DNA of 64,000 nucleotides, taken from assembly GCF_000426545.1 (NCBI RefSeq), contig NZ_AUFO01000001.1, positions 124,001 to 188,000 on the forward strand, written 5' to 3'. Origin of the DNA: Paenibacillus massiliensis subsp. panacisoli DSM 21345 (GTDB taxonomy: Bacteria; Bacillota; Bacilli; Paenibacillales; Paenibacillaceae). The translations under genes were made by a program, and so were the position numbers. Positions within the stretch are counted from its first letter, which is position 1. Each line of letters starts with the position of its first letter. Shown here piece by piece: positions 9,238 to 18,355 of this stretch. The notes beneath the pieces were generated by a model. The model did not search any database and was not told where the DNA came from. It worked only from the letters and a program-made list of their open reading frames with translations.

Positions 9238-10323
9238 CTACAAGCTAAGCTCCAGGGTGACCTCCATAGTTCCGGGTATAATCCGAACATCGGTTGCTTT
9301 AACATAAGAGATTAGTTGCTGCGGATAAAATCCGAGATCGAATTCTTCGCCTAGCGCCTTTCGAGTTGACTCCGGTAACTCCAATCCGTTAAAGACCAAG
9401 CGTTCAACATGAAAAACTATTGCATTCTGTGTGTTATTTTCTACTGAATAGTAGCCAGCGATCAGCAGGTCCATGGAGCCGCTTTTCCCCTGTACCGTGA
9501 TTTGATGCTGACCGAATGTGAAGCCAAATTGCTGGAACAAGCTGCTTTTGGATTTGAGGAACTGGTTAAAGGCTTGCTCCTGCAAGGTTATATGATATGT
9601 TCTGCCGTTGGTGGAAATGGCGCCAGGCTGACTTTGGATAAATGCTGGAAGGTCCTGCATGGCACTGGCAAGAGCCCGAAAGTGACGCTTAACCTCATAG
9701 AGCCCGATATTTTCCCAATAAGCTGTCATTTCCTCGGCTAACAGCCTGATATTTTCAGGATCTGAGCTATTCGCGATCTGAGCAGACACCTGATCCTTGA
9801 GTCTGGATAGTCGTTCTCGTTGTTCCAGTAGTCTACTTTTTACATTTGCTAATTCTGCAACGGTCCTAGCGGTATTCTGTTCTGTCCGGCGCAAAGCTTG
9901 ATAATCGGATTGGTAGGCCGCGAGCACCTCTTGATCACGACTCATGATCAGATCGTAATAATCGTATAACGTTAGTAGCTGGTGTAAGTTCTCAGCTTCA
10001 AGAAGAGCCTGAAGCAACTGATCCCGATCACCCATATAATAAGCACGCACCACTTGAGAGGCGCGCTCCTGCTGTAACTGAATTTGCTCCTGTTGAGCTG
10101 CTAGTTGCACACTGAGCCGGGATTGCTGCTGGATTAATTGCTCCTGTTCACTGCTAATCCGCCCGATCTCGTGATCCATTTCAACGATCGAGAGACTGTC
10201 CTCCAGAATTCGCCTCGTCTCCTCACTCGTAGGAGCAGCATCTACGGGTGTGCCCCAAAGAACATAGACCAGTAATGCCAGAGCTACCAGTCTGATTCCC
10301 TTCACATAATAAGTAGTAGTCAA
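9238..10323 (-). CDS. Secreted coiled-coil protein, CwlO/PcsB-like N-terminus without a hydrolase domain
   Basis: A 361-residue protein with an N-terminal signal peptide ending near VDAAP (about residue 30). A long Q/E-rich coiled coil follows (about 40-190, SRLSVQLAAQQEQIQLQQE), with an RAYYMGDRDQLLQALLEA segment typical of the CwlO/PcsB/Csa coiled-coil region. The last 150 residues are a predicted beta-rich domain I do not recognise. No NlpC/P60, CHAP or LytM domain is present. The start is TTG behind AAAGGAGAAG. It could regulate an envelope hydrolase in trans, which is inference. It is divergent from the rsfA-like gene. Confidence 0.75.
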   Translation of the reverse strand: MTTTYYVKGIRLVALALLVYVLWGTPVDAAPTSEETRRILEDSLSIVEMDHEIGRISSEQEQLIQQQSRLSVQLAAQQEQIQLQQERASQVVRAYYMGDRDQLLQALLEAENLHQLLTLYDYYDLIMSRDQEVLAAYQSDYQALRRTEQNTARTVAELANVKSRLLEQRERLSRLKDQVSAQIANSSDPENIRLLAEEMTAYWENIGLYEVKRHFRALASAMQDLPAFIQSQPGAISTNGRTYHITLQEQAFNQFLKSKSSLFQQFGFTFGQHQITVQGKSGSMDLLIAGYYSVENNTQNAIVFHVERLVFNGLELPESTRKALGEEFDLGFYPQQLISYVKATDVRIIPGTMEVTLELSL

Positions 10324-10631
10324 TGCTCTTCTCCTTTAAATGATGGCTTGTAATGTATGTATATGAATGTAGCCCAGAATATAGCCTTCATCCATTGTAA
10401 AACATAAGTCGTACGCTTGAAACCATGAACTTTTTACATGAAAGAACCAAAATTAAAAATAAACGTATGGCGCATGCCCATTTTGGAAATACATTTTAGT
10501 ATCAAATAGATTCTATGAACTCTACGAGAGGCATAGGAATGAAATGAGCAGCTTTTATACCTCATTCACATACCGGGACGGTTCCGGTTCATGAAGATGG
10601 TTATTTATGATGTTGTTAGGAGGGCATTGGC
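10324..10631. other. Divergent promoter spacer, no gene seen
   Basis: This 308-base AT-rich spacer separates the minus-strand coiled-coil gene from the plus-strand rsfA-like gene and must hold both promoters. I see no convincing ORF, structured RNA or long repeat in it. Confidence 0.5.
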
Positions 10632-11279
10632 ATGACAGCAGTTAGACAAGATGCATGGAGTGCGGAGGACGATCTTATTTTGGCTGAAGTCACTCTGCGC
10701 CATATTCGCGAAGGCGGGACACAGTTGGCCGCTTTTGAGGAAGTAGGGCAGAGGATTGCCAGAACATCTGCAGCCTGCGGCTTCCGCTGGAACAGCTGCG
10801 TTCGCAAGAGATATGAAGAAGCCATCAGCAATGCTAAGGCACAGCGCCAGAAAAGAAGCTATCTCAGAAAGCAGAGCTCTGTAGTTGTATCCCAGATAGC
10901 CTCCTATGACGGATTGGTGGAGGATAGCAAGTACAAGCTGGATTCGATGAATGAAGAAACGCTTTCTATGGATGCAGTTCTGCGATTTTTGCGTCAGTGG
11001 AAAGGAAACTATCAGGAATCGGTGCGACAAGTGAAGGTGCTTGAGAAGGAGCTACGGGATAAGGAAGAAGAGTTAGGCGAACTGCGCCGGGTAAATGACC
11101 GTTTATCCAAAGAGGTCAGCGAAGTGCAGACGGATTATAGAGTCGTTAACGATGATTACAAAGCGTTAATCCAGATCATGGATCGTGCTCGTAAACTTGC
11201 ATTTCTCAGTGAAGAAGAGGAAGAACTGAAATCTCGCTTCAAAATGGATGCTAATGGCAATCTGGAGCGAATCGAGTAG
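10632..11279 (+). CDS. RsfA family prespore-type transcriptional regulator
   Basis: A 215-residue DNA-binding protein. The N-terminal 70 residues (RQDAWSAEDDLILAEVTLRHI, then ACGFRWNSCVRKRY) form the Myb/SANT-like domain of the RsfA/YlbO family. In B. subtilis RsfA modulates sigma-F-dependent prespore genes. Residues about 120-190 form a charged coiled coil. The start ATG follows AGGAGGG. In Bacillus ylbO also lies just upstream of the panE-like ylbQ and the mraZ cluster, so this is conserved synteny. The target genes here are unknown. Confidence 0.85.
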   Translation: MTAVRQDAWSAEDDLILAEVTLRHIREGGTQLAAFEEVGQRIARTSAACGFRWNSCVRKRYEEAISNAKAQRQKRSYLRKQSSVVVSQIASYDGLVEDSKYKLDSMNEETLSMDAVLRFLRQWKGNYQESVRQVKVLEKELRDKEEELGELRRVNDRLSKEVSEVQTDYRVVNDDYKALIQIMDRARKLAFLSEEEEELKSRFKMDANGNLERIE

Positions 11280-11305
11280 TGAGTATAGGAAATTAAGGTA
11301 CAAAG

Positions 11306-11352
11306 AGAGCTGTCGACTTGCATAATACTATGCGAGCGGACGGCTCTTTTTT
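11306..11352 (+). terminator. Intrinsic terminator after the rsfA-like gene
   Basis: AGAGC-GTC pairs with GAC-GCTCT around an inner GCATA/TATGC stem, followed by six T residues. Confidence 0.7.
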
Positions 11353-11604
11353 AGCTAAAAAATTGCTGAAGCGTGTGTGTATCTTCGTATATTACGCTAT
11401 AGTATACATTGTTAGTGTGGTCGGCCTGAAGTGATTTGAGTGTAGACCTTTTTCCCTGGACTACGATTATGTTGTATAGTAAGAAGAATAACATGTCATC
11501 CACTCAGGAACACGATTGTGCTAAATACACGAATAGCATATGCCATTGAGACTGGGTTTGGGGCGTATCATTCGTTAAATTTATTATAGACATGGAGGAA
11601 TCCA

Positions 11605-12606
11605 ATGCAGATTCAAATTATCGGTGGTGGTGCATTGGGACTACTACTCACGGGTAGACTAGTAGGTGCAGGGAATGAAGTTACCTTGTGGGTGCGCACC
11701 TTGGAGCAGGCTCATGCACTAGAAACAAAGGGTGTTACTGTAATTGAGCAGGATGGAAGGCAGAACTGTTATGCTGGAGATAGAATGATAGTCCGTCCTA
11801 TGCAAGACTGGAACAGGACTCATGGCAATGCGCATAGTCAGGTCAGCCCAACTCCAACAGTTGTTTTGCTGGCTACCAAGCAAGGAGCAGTGGAAAATAT
11901 AGCTGCGAGCATGAATAAGGCTGTTAATAATCTACATATTATATGCTTTCAAAATGGTGTTGGACATATCGAGAAAATTGCAAGCTTACTTCCCAGGGCT
12001 AGAGTTCGACCAGCCGTGACTACGGAAGGGGCCAAAAGATTAGATGCAACTACAGTAGTCCACGCAGGTTCGGGGGAGACAGAGATTGGAAATGATGTAG
12101 CTAGGGGCGAAGCTGAAGACGCTTCAAGCTTGCTACAGCATGCTGACCAGGTAGATGAATTAGATCAAGCACTAATCGCCTTATTCAATGAGGCAGGATT
12201 TTCCTCGCACATGTCGAATGAAATCGATACAGCCATCTACCGCAAGCTATTGTTCAACTCCATCATTAACCCACTTACAGCTATTTGGAGAATTACGAAT
12301 GGTGAGCTCCTGCAATCTGAACGACGAATCAGGCTTATGAAAGAGCTATATAATGAAGCAATTATTATCTATCAAGCAAATGGAATTGCAACTAGCTCAA
12401 ATTGGTGGGAGGAACTGCTCAGTGTATGCCGTGCTACAGCAGCGAATCAATCCTCTATGCTGACTGATGTACTTCATGAACGGCAGACAGAGATTATGGC
12501 CATTAACGGCGGGCTTGTAAATCTTGCAGCCAAGGCTGGAATAGCAGCACCTTCGCATCGTATGCTCCTTGAGCTGATAGCGGGAATACAAATCGAAGAG
12601 AGGTGA
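11605..12606 (+). CDS. panE: 2-dehydropantoate 2-reductase (ketopantoate reductase) family protein
   Basis: A 333-residue NADP-dependent reductase that converts ketopantoate to pantoate for coenzyme A synthesis. The Rossmann motif GGGALGLLL begins at residue 7. KLLFNSIINPLTAIWR (around residue 213) contains the catalytic lysine and the family NxxxNxx(T/S) signature. The protein is slightly longer than the usual 300 residues because of a loop near residues 165-190. The start ATG follows GGAGGAATCC. The next gene begins six bases after this stop, and a DUF3397 gene after panE is the normal Bacilli arrangement. Substrate is assigned by family. Confidence 0.85.
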   Translation: MQIQIIGGGALGLLLTGRLVGAGNEVTLWVRTLEQAHALETKGVTVIEQDGRQNCYAGDRMIVRPMQDWNRTHGNAHSQVSPTPTVVLLATKQGAVENIAASMNKAVNNLHIICFQNGVGHIEKIASLLPRARVRPAVTTEGAKRLDATTVVHAGSGETEIGNDVARGEAEDASSLLQHADQVDELDQALIALFNEAGFSSHMSNEIDTAIYRKLLFNSIINPLTAIWRITNGELLQSERRIRLMKELYNEAIIIYQANGIATSSNWWEELLSVCRATAANQSSMLTDVLHERQTEIMAINGGLVNLAAKAGIAAPSHRMLLELIAGIQIEER

Positions 12607-12611
12607 CGCCA

Positions 12612-12998
12612 ATGGACTTCTTGCACAATACCTTCATTGTATTGAGTTTGCTTCCTTTTTTTCCTTTTTTGATCGTGTATTTCACAGTGTATGCCCTCAA
12701 AAAAGATAAAAAACAAGCACTACTTACTGCGTTTGACATCACCACTGTCTTCCTGGTCGTATCTGTAGCGGCACTATTCAATAATATTTTCAATTCATCA
12801 TTTGGCTTTTACTTAATCCTGCTGCTGCTAATAATTATGATGGGATTCATTGGCGGTGCTCAGAACCGTCTTAAAGGTGAGGTGAATTGGACAAGATTAT
12901 TCAGAGCCGTGTGGAGAATAACATTTATTGGAACAAGCATATGTTACGCTCTATTTACTATTATTGGACTTTTTAGATACATATTCAATATGATGTAA
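12612..12998 (+). CDS. DUF3397 family membrane protein
   Basis: A 128-residue protein with four predicted membrane helices, beginning MDFLHNTFIVLSLLPFF and including a VYALKKDKKQALLTAFDI cytosolic loop typical of DUF3397. A GTG at 12603 overlaps panE, but GAGAGGTG precedes the ATG at 12612, which I prefer. It is probably cotranscribed with panE. Function is unknown. In Bacilli it usually sits between panE and bshC; here the opp operon separates it from bshC. Confidence 0.8.
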   Translation: MDFLHNTFIVLSLLPFFPFLIVYFTVYALKKDKKQALLTAFDITTVFLVVSVAALFNNIFNSSFGFYLILLLLIIMMGFIGGAQNRLKGEVNWTRLFRAVWRITFIGTSICYALFTIIGLFRYIFNMM

Positions 12999-13080
12999 AC
13001 ATAAATGACATAAGATGTGCCGGATTACATAAAAAAGTCGCATTTTTTTGAAAAAATCCTCGAAATTAAGGGATCAAATG

Positions 13081-13116
13081 TAGATTTTTTTGACCGGTGG
13101 TTGTATAATCTATAAA
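13081..13116 (+). promoter_or_regulatory. Putative promoter region of oppA
   Basis: A perfect TATAAT lies at 13104 with TAGATT 17 bases upstream. TTGACC at 13090 with TATAAA at 13111 (15-base spacer) is an alternative. The leader to the oppA start is about 35 bases. Confidence 0.4.
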
Positions 13117-13149
13117 CATATACCACATTCACTTAGGGGGAAAAGCTAG

Positions 13150-14835
13150 ATGAAAAGGAAAAGTACGTTAGTCCTTTTGACACTGATCCTGGCTCTGGGT
13201 TCGCTGCTTGCAGCTTGCTCGTCCAACAACGGGAACAGTGCACAAAGTCCTGAAGGCAACACATCTCCATCTGAACCGGTAGCTGCAGCTGACCAGGTAT
13301 TGCGCATTAACCTGAGTGCAGAACCACCAACTTTTGACCCGGCTCAAGCACAAGATAGCCAAACAAACACAGTGCTGAAGACGATGTATGAAGGTCTGGT
13401 AAGAATCGGTGCAGACGGTAAAGAACAACCAGGTACAGCTGAGTCTTGGGAAATTTCCCCTGATGGTCTGACTTACACGTTCAAGCTTCGTCAAGATGCT
13501 AAATGGAGCAATGGTGATCCTGTAACTGCTAATGATTTCGTATTTGCTTGGCAGCGTGTGCTTGATCCAAGTACAGCTCCTGCTCCTCCTTATGCTTATC
13601 AGTTGTACTACCTCAAGAATGCTGAATCGTACAACCTGAAACAAGGCGTTACTGATTTCGCAGATGTGGGTGTTAAAGCAATCGATGAGCACACACTCGA
13701 AGTAACTTTGGAAAATCCAACTCCTTACTTCTTGGGTCTGACTGCTTTCTACACATACTACCCAGTTCACAAATCCGTTGAGGGTAACGAGCAATGGGCA
13801 GTTAACAAAGATAGCATGATTGTAAATGGACCTTTCACTCTGACTGAGTGGACTAAAGGCCAAAAGATCGAAGTTACTAAAAACGAAAACTACTGGAACA
13901 AAGATGACATCAAGCTGAGCAAAATTTCTATGTCTCTTGTTAACAGTGGTGCTACTGAACTTGCTTCCTACAGAAGTGGTCAGCTTGACTACACTGGACA
14001 TCCTAACGGTGAGATCCCTACGGATCAAATTCCAGGCGTGAAGCAAGAGCTTCCTAACGAGTTCAAAATCACGGGTATCGCAAGTACCTACTATTATATG
14101 TTCAACGTAACTGAAAAACCGTTTGACAATGTTAAGATCCGTAAAGCATTCGCGATGGCAATCGAAAGACAGCCTATCGTTGACAATGTAACTCAAGGTG
14201 GACAATTGCCTGCATTTGGATTCGTACCTCCAGGTATCAAGGGTGCATCCGATGAGTTCCGTAAAGAGCATGCAGACAGCGGCTACTTCACTGAGAACGT
14301 AGAAGAAGCTAAGAAATTGCTTGAAGAAGGTATGAAGGAAGAAGGCTACACTACTCTTCCAGAAATCACATTGCTGTACAACTCCAGTGAAGCGCACCAA
14401 AAAATCGCTTTGGCTGTAGCTGACATGTGGAAACGTAACCTTGGTGTTGATGTGAAGACACAAAACCAAGAGTGGGGCGTATTCCTTGAAAACCGTAAGC
14501 AACTGAACTATCAAGTTGCACGTGCTGGATGGTCTGCTGACTATAACGATCCAATCAACTTCCTGGATATGTGGACAACAGGCAACGGAAATAACGATTC
14601 CGGTTATGCCAACCCAGAATATGATGCACTGATCAAAGCTACACGTAGTGAAACTGATCAAGCGAAACGTATGGAAGAATTTGCAAAAGCAGAAAAACTT
14701 CTGATTCAAGATGATGTAGTTGTAGCTCCGATCTATTACTACACTAACGTTTCTTTGACCAAGCCTAACGTAAAAGGAATCGCACTTGATTTCAGTGGAG
14801 CTATTGACTTTACTAGAGCTTACCTGACTCAATAA
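13150..14835 (+). CDS. oppA: Oligopeptide ABC transporter substrate-binding lipoprotein (OppA family)
   Basis: A 561-residue lipoprotein with signal peptide and lipobox LAAC (Cys23), followed by an S/G/N-rich linker and the SBP_bac_5 fold. Family marks are the LRINLSAEPPTFDPAQAQD start, WSNGDPVTANDFVFAWQRV, and PFDNVKIRKAFAMAIERQ. It captures oligopeptides outside the membrane for the OppBC channel. The start ATG follows TAGGGGGAAAAG. Codon use is strongly biased toward a small codon set, suggesting high expression. A terminator separates it from oppB, consistent with excess binding protein over membrane parts. Confidence 0.93.
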   Translation: MKRKSTLVLLTLILALGSLLAACSSNNGNSAQSPEGNTSPSEPVAAADQVLRINLSAEPPTFDPAQAQDSQTNTVLKTMYEGLVRIGADGKEQPGTAESWEISPDGLTYTFKLRQDAKWSNGDPVTANDFVFAWQRVLDPSTAPAPPYAYQLYYLKNAESYNLKQGVTDFADVGVKAIDEHTLEVTLENPTPYFLGLTAFYTYYPVHKSVEGNEQWAVNKDSMIVNGPFTLTEWTKGQKIEVTKNENYWNKDDIKLSKISMSLVNSGATELASYRSGQLDYTGHPNGEIPTDQIPGVKQELPNEFKITGIASTYYYMFNVTEKPFDNVKIRKAFAMAIERQPIVDNVTQGGQLPAFGFVPPGIKGASDEFRKEHADSGYFTENVEEAKKLLEEGMKEEGYTTLPEITLLYNSSEAHQKIALAVADMWKRNLGVDVKTQNQEWGVFLENRKQLNYQVARAGWSADYNDPINFLDMWTTGNGNNDSGYANPEYDALIKATRSETDQAKRMEEFAKAEKLLIQDDVVVAPIYYYTNVSLTKPNVKGIALDFSGAIDFTRAYLTQ

Positions 14836-14871
14836 TAACAAATGAAGTGCTTCTGAAGTTGGATAGACGCT

Positions 14872-14915
14872 TCGGGATATATGTGTGGTTACTCCATATA
14901 TATCCCGATTTTTTT
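14872..14915 (+). terminator. Intrinsic terminator between oppA and oppB
   Basis: TCGGGATATAT pairs with ATATATCCCGA, followed by seven T residues. Partial readthrough here would give more OppA than OppBC. Confidence 0.8.
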
Positions 14916-15033
14916 GTGTGCCTTATTTATATCCAGTTTCTTGTAACTTTGAAAACAAATAGGATTAGACAACCTAATTCTGTTTCGATAAAATTGTACT
15001 TATGACTAAAAAATAGGGAGGTGCAGACGGGCA

Positions 15034-15966
15034 ATGCTACGTTATTTGACGAACAAGTTCTTATTCATGCTGTTGTCTTTGTTTATTCTGATTTCGGCTA
15101 CGTTTTTTCTGATGAAAGCCATTCCGGGCAACCCATTTCTGAGCGAGAAAGCAACGTCTCCCGAAATTCAGGCTCGCCTGATGCAGCAGTATGGTTTAGA
15201 TAAGCCTGTCTATGAACAGTATTTTAAATACCTGGGTGATATCGCAACTGGTGATTTTGGAATCTCGATGAAGAAGCTGAATCAAAATGTTGGAGATATT
15301 ATTAGCCAGACGTTCCAGGTATCACTGAAGCTCGGGCTTGTAGCGATTGTGGTGGCAGTCATTCTGGGTATTGCACTCGGTATGCTTGCAGCACTCTACC
15401 ATCGAAAACTGATTGATAATCTCGCGATGTTCCTCGCTGTATTAGGGATCGCTGTTCCAAGCTTTGTGCTTGCATCACTGATCCAGTATTTCTTCGGACT
15501 GAAGCTCGGTTGGTTCAATGTTATGGGCTTTGAAGGTCCACTGGACTATGTCTTGCCGGTAGCTGCTTTGACGGCACAGCCGATTGCGTTTATCGCTCGT
15601 TTGACACGTTCCAGTATGCTTGAGGTTCTGCATGCAGAATACATCAAGACGGCTAAGGCCAAAGGTCTGAATGCCATTACAATCATGTTCAGACACGTGA
15701 TTCGTAATGCGATCATGCCTGTAGTTACCTACGTTGGACCTATGACAGCAAATATTATTACAGGTTCTATCGTTATTGAAAGAATTTTTGGAATCGGCGG
15801 AATTGGTAAGGTTCTGGTTGAGAGTATTACAACTCGGGACTACACTATGATCATGGGTGTTACCATCTTCTACGGTGCCATACTGATGTTGGCTCGCTTT
15901 ATTACGGATATCGCTTATGCATTAATCGATCCCCGTATCAAGCTAACCAGCAGGAAGGAGGGCTAA
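15034..15966 (+). CDS. oppB: Oligopeptide ABC transporter permease OppB
   Basis: A 310-residue permease with six predicted membrane helices. The N-terminus (MLRYLTNKFLFMLLSLFIL) and PGNPF loop are typical of the DppB/OppB family. The cytosolic EAA loop HAEYIKTAKAKGL (around residue 210) contacts the ATPase. The start ATG lies behind AGGGAGGTG. It is translationally close to oppC, with three bases between stop and start. It forms the channel with OppC. Confidence 0.93.
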   Translation: MLRYLTNKFLFMLLSLFILISATFFLMKAIPGNPFLSEKATSPEIQARLMQQYGLDKPVYEQYFKYLGDIATGDFGISMKKLNQNVGDIISQTFQVSLKLGLVAIVVAVILGIALGMLAALYHRKLIDNLAMFLAVLGIAVPSFVLASLIQYFFGLKLGWFNVMGFEGPLDYVLPVAALTAQPIAFIARLTRSSMLEVLHAEYIKTAKAKGLNAITIMFRHVIRNAIMPVVTYVGPMTANIITGSIVIERIFGIGGIGKVLVESITTRDYTMIMGVTIFYGAILMLARFITDIAYALIDPRIKLTSRKEG

Positions 15967-15969
15967 GCT

Positions 15970-16920
15970 TTGTCAGCAACTGAACATGAACTAAACGTGA
16001 ACAAGCAAGGGCTGAAGCCAGATGACTTCCGCCAGGTTGGAGCGAATCGTCAGGATTCAGAGATTATCAAGCGCGAAAGTCTTTCGGCTTGGCGTGATGC
16101 ATGGGAGCGTCTGCAGCAGAACAAGGTAGCCATGACAAGCCTTGTTATTCTTGCCTTGATTGTCCTGACTTCCATCGTAGGTCCATGGATTTCACCTCAC
16201 GATTTCTATTCGAATGATCTGTTGAATACGAATAAGCCGCCTTCAGCTGAGCATTGGTTCGGTACGGATGATCTGGGACGTGACGTGTTCGTTCGTACAT
16301 GGATGGGCGCTCGTATTTCCCTGATTATTGGTGCTGCGGCTGCTATGATTGACTTGCTGATCGGTATTATTTACGGCGGTATTATGGGTTACTTTGGTGG
16401 ACGTGTGGATGAGTTCATGAACAAGTTCTCTGAGATCATCTATTCCATTCCTTATCTGCTCGTAACAATTCTGTTGCTGGTCGTGATGGAGCCAAGTGTA
16501 ATCACCATTATTGTCGCATTATGTGTGACGGGATGGATTAACATGTCCTGGATTGTGCGTGGCGAAATGATGCAATTGAAGAACCGCGAGTTCGTGCTTG
16601 CTTCCCGTTCCATGGGTGCTGGTGCAGACCGTCTGATCTTCCGTCATTTGCTGCCGAATGCTGTAGGGCCGATCATCGTTACTCTGACATTGACGGTTCC
16701 ACAAGCGATCTTCGCAGAGGCGTTCCTGAGCTTCCTGGGACTAGGTGTACAAGCCCCACAAGCATCGCTTGGCTCCATGATCGAATCTGCGTTGACTGGA
16801 TGGATGTACTTCCCATGGCGTATGCTCTTCCCGGCTACTCTGATTGCACTGATTATGCTGTGCTTCAATATGTTTGGTGATGGTCTGCGTGATGCGCTTG
16901 ATCCTAAGCTTAAGCGTTAA
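15970..16920 (+). CDS. oppC: Oligopeptide ABC transporter permease OppC
   Basis: A 316-residue permease with the N-terminal cytosolic helix (SLSAWRDAWERLQQNKVAMTS) and the EHWFGTDDLGRDVFVRT motif of the DppC/OppC family. The EAA loop is NREFVLASRSMGA (around residue 205). The start is TTG at 15970, behind AAGGAGGG at the end of oppB. It pairs with OppB. Both permease genes are intact, so the unit is expected to work if two ATPase sites are supplied. Confidence 0.92.
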   Translation: MSATEHELNVNKQGLKPDDFRQVGANRQDSEIIKRESLSAWRDAWERLQQNKVAMTSLVILALIVLTSIVGPWISPHDFYSNDLLNTNKPPSAEHWFGTDDLGRDVFVRTWMGARISLIIGAAAAMIDLLIGIIYGGIMGYFGGRVDEFMNKFSEIIYSIPYLLVTILLLVVMEPSVITIIVALCVTGWINMSWIVRGEMMQLKNREFVLASRSMGAGADRLIFRHLLPNAVGPIIVTLTLTVPQAIFAEAFLSFLGLGVQAPQASLGSMIESALTGWMYFPWRMLFPATLIALIMLCFNMFGDGLRDALDPKLKR

Positions 16921-17226
16921 GAGATAGCATGTGGCGGTACTATGCAGCCAAGTGGTATGATCTCTTCACGAGAAATACCTGTATACTGTATATTTCGAGA
17001 GGTCAGCTGTTGATCCTCATTTAATCTTATATCCCAGTATGTCTGTGTCCGAAGCTGCAGCACATCGGTCAATCCGGATCGTTGATCGGAGTGCTACAGC
17101 TGCTAAGGGCCGCTATTCGGGGATTTTTGAGCATACAAGTCAGACATAACCCGTAAGATCCAGGCACTTATTTGAACGAGGGATTTGACTGAATTTGCAT
17201 CCAATGGCGACAGGGGGGACCGTATC
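16921..17226 (+). other. Gene-free gap with long inverted repeat where oppD would be expected
   Basis: These 306 bases contain no credible ORF. An imperfect hairpin runs from 17054 to 17100: GCTGCAGCAC/GTGCTACAGC with an inner CGGTCAA/TTGATCG stem, and no T tract after it. It could stabilise or punctuate the opp transcript. I see no recognisable remnant of an OppD gene. Confidence 0.5.
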
Positions 17227-18168
17227 GTGAGCAAAAATTTAATCGAAGTAAGTGGATTGAAGAAGCATTTTAACGTAGGTAAGGGTCGGGTGCTGAAAGC
17301 AGTAGATGACCTGAATTTCTACATTCGTGAAGGCGAGACACTGGGCATGGTTGGAGAGTCCGGATGCGGTAAGTCCACTGCTGGCCGTACCATTCTTCGT
17401 CTGTATGAACCAACGGCTGGAAGTGTCTCCTTCAATGGTACGGACATTTACAAGCTGTCACCTGGTAAAATGAAAGCAATGCGTCGTGACATGCAAATGA
17501 TCTTCCAGGATCCTTATGCATCATTGAACCCACGCTTCACAGTATCCGATATAATCGGCGAAGCACTCGATATTCACCATATGGCTGGTTCACGTGCAGA
17601 ACGCAAGAAGCGTATTGAGGAGCTGTTGGACCTTGTAGGTCTGAACCCGGATCACGCTTCCCGTTATCCGCATGAATTCTCCGGTGGACAGCGCCAGCGG
17701 ATCGGGATTGCACGTGCCTTGGCTGTGAATCCAAAGTTCATTATTTGTGATGAGCCGATCTCTGCACTGGACGTATCGATCCAGGCTCAGGTAGTTAACC
17801 TGTTGAAGGAGCTTCAAGAGCGTCTTGGGCTGACATACTTGTTCATCGCTCATGACTTGTCCATGGTTAAGCATATCAGTGACCGTGTAGCGGTAATGTA
17901 TATGGGTAAAATGGTGGAATTGGCTGACAGTGAAGAGCTATACTCCAATCCTGTCCATCCTTACACGAAGATGCTGCTATCCGCTATTCCTCTTCCAGAC
18001 CCGGACGTTGAAGCGAACAAGAAGCGGATCTTTATGCCAGAGGATGGTATTGAAGTGGGAGATGACAATGGTGACCCATTGGCTGCGAAGAAAAAGGTAT
18101 TTAACCTTGAGAACTCCAAGCTGGTAGAGGTATCCAAAGGTCATTTCGTGGCTGAGCCTTACGCTTGA
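17227..18168 (+). CDS. oppF: Oligopeptide ABC transporter ATP-binding protein OppF
   Basis: A 313-residue ATPase. Walker A is GESGCGKS (43-50), the signature is SGGQRQR, Walker B is IICDEP, and an H-loop AHD follows. The C-terminal oligopeptide/dipeptide extension ([15 protein letters not shown]) marks it as Opp/Dpp type, and it matches OppF better than OppD in the N-terminal portion. The frame opens at 17185, but the GTG at 17227 lies after an AGGGGGGACC site and gives the normal start. As the only ATPase gene here, it would act as a homodimer or share OppD from another locus. Confidence 0.9.
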   Translation: MSKNLIEVSGLKKHFNVGKGRVLKAVDDLNFYIREGETLGMVGESGCGKSTAGRTILRLYEPTAGSVSFNGTDIYKLSPGKMKAMRRDMQMIFQDPYASLNPRFTVSDIIGEALDIHHMAGSRAERKKRIEELLDLVGLNPDHASRYPHEFSGGQRQRIGIARALAVNPKFIICDEPISALDVSIQAQVVNLLKELQERLGLTYLFIAHDLSMVKHISDRVAVMYMGKMVELADSEELYSNPVHPYTKMLLSAIPLPDPDVEANKKRIFMPEDGIEVGDDNGDPLAAKKKVFNLENSKLVEVSKGHFVAEPYA

Positions 18169-18221
18169 TTGAGGCCCTGCAGGGCTGGAATTAGAAGCTT
18201 AAGTAATTCATTGCTCCATAT

Positions 18222-18261
18222 AAGATATCCGGCTGCTTTGCGTGGCTGGGTATCTTTTTTT
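18222..18261 (+). terminator. Intrinsic terminator after oppF
   Basis: AAGATA-CC-GC pairs with GC-GG-TATCTT, followed by seven T residues. Confidence 0.75.
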
Positions 18262-18291
18262 CATAATAAAAAAATCTGTTCATCATTTCTT

Positions 18292-18321
18292 TTGACGTAG
18301 GGCAGTTGTATTGGGTACAAT
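18292..18321 (+). promoter_or_regulatory. Putative sigma-A promoter of bshC
   Basis: TTGACG at 18292 and TACAAT at 18316 are separated by 18 bases, about 30 bases before the bshC start codon. Confidence 0.55.
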
Positions 18322-18355
18322 CAAATAGGTTAGCTGCAGAATAGGAGGCCTACTC

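Noticed and set aside
13168..14841. 557-codon open frame on the minus strand opposite oppA
   Set aside because: It exactly mirrors oppA, whose skewed codon use removes stops on the other strand. It has no ribosome site and an unnatural Cys/Ser/Phe-rich composition.
16921..17226. Remnant of an oppD gene
   Set aside because: No Walker, signature or extension motifs were found in any frame, and the gap is far too short.
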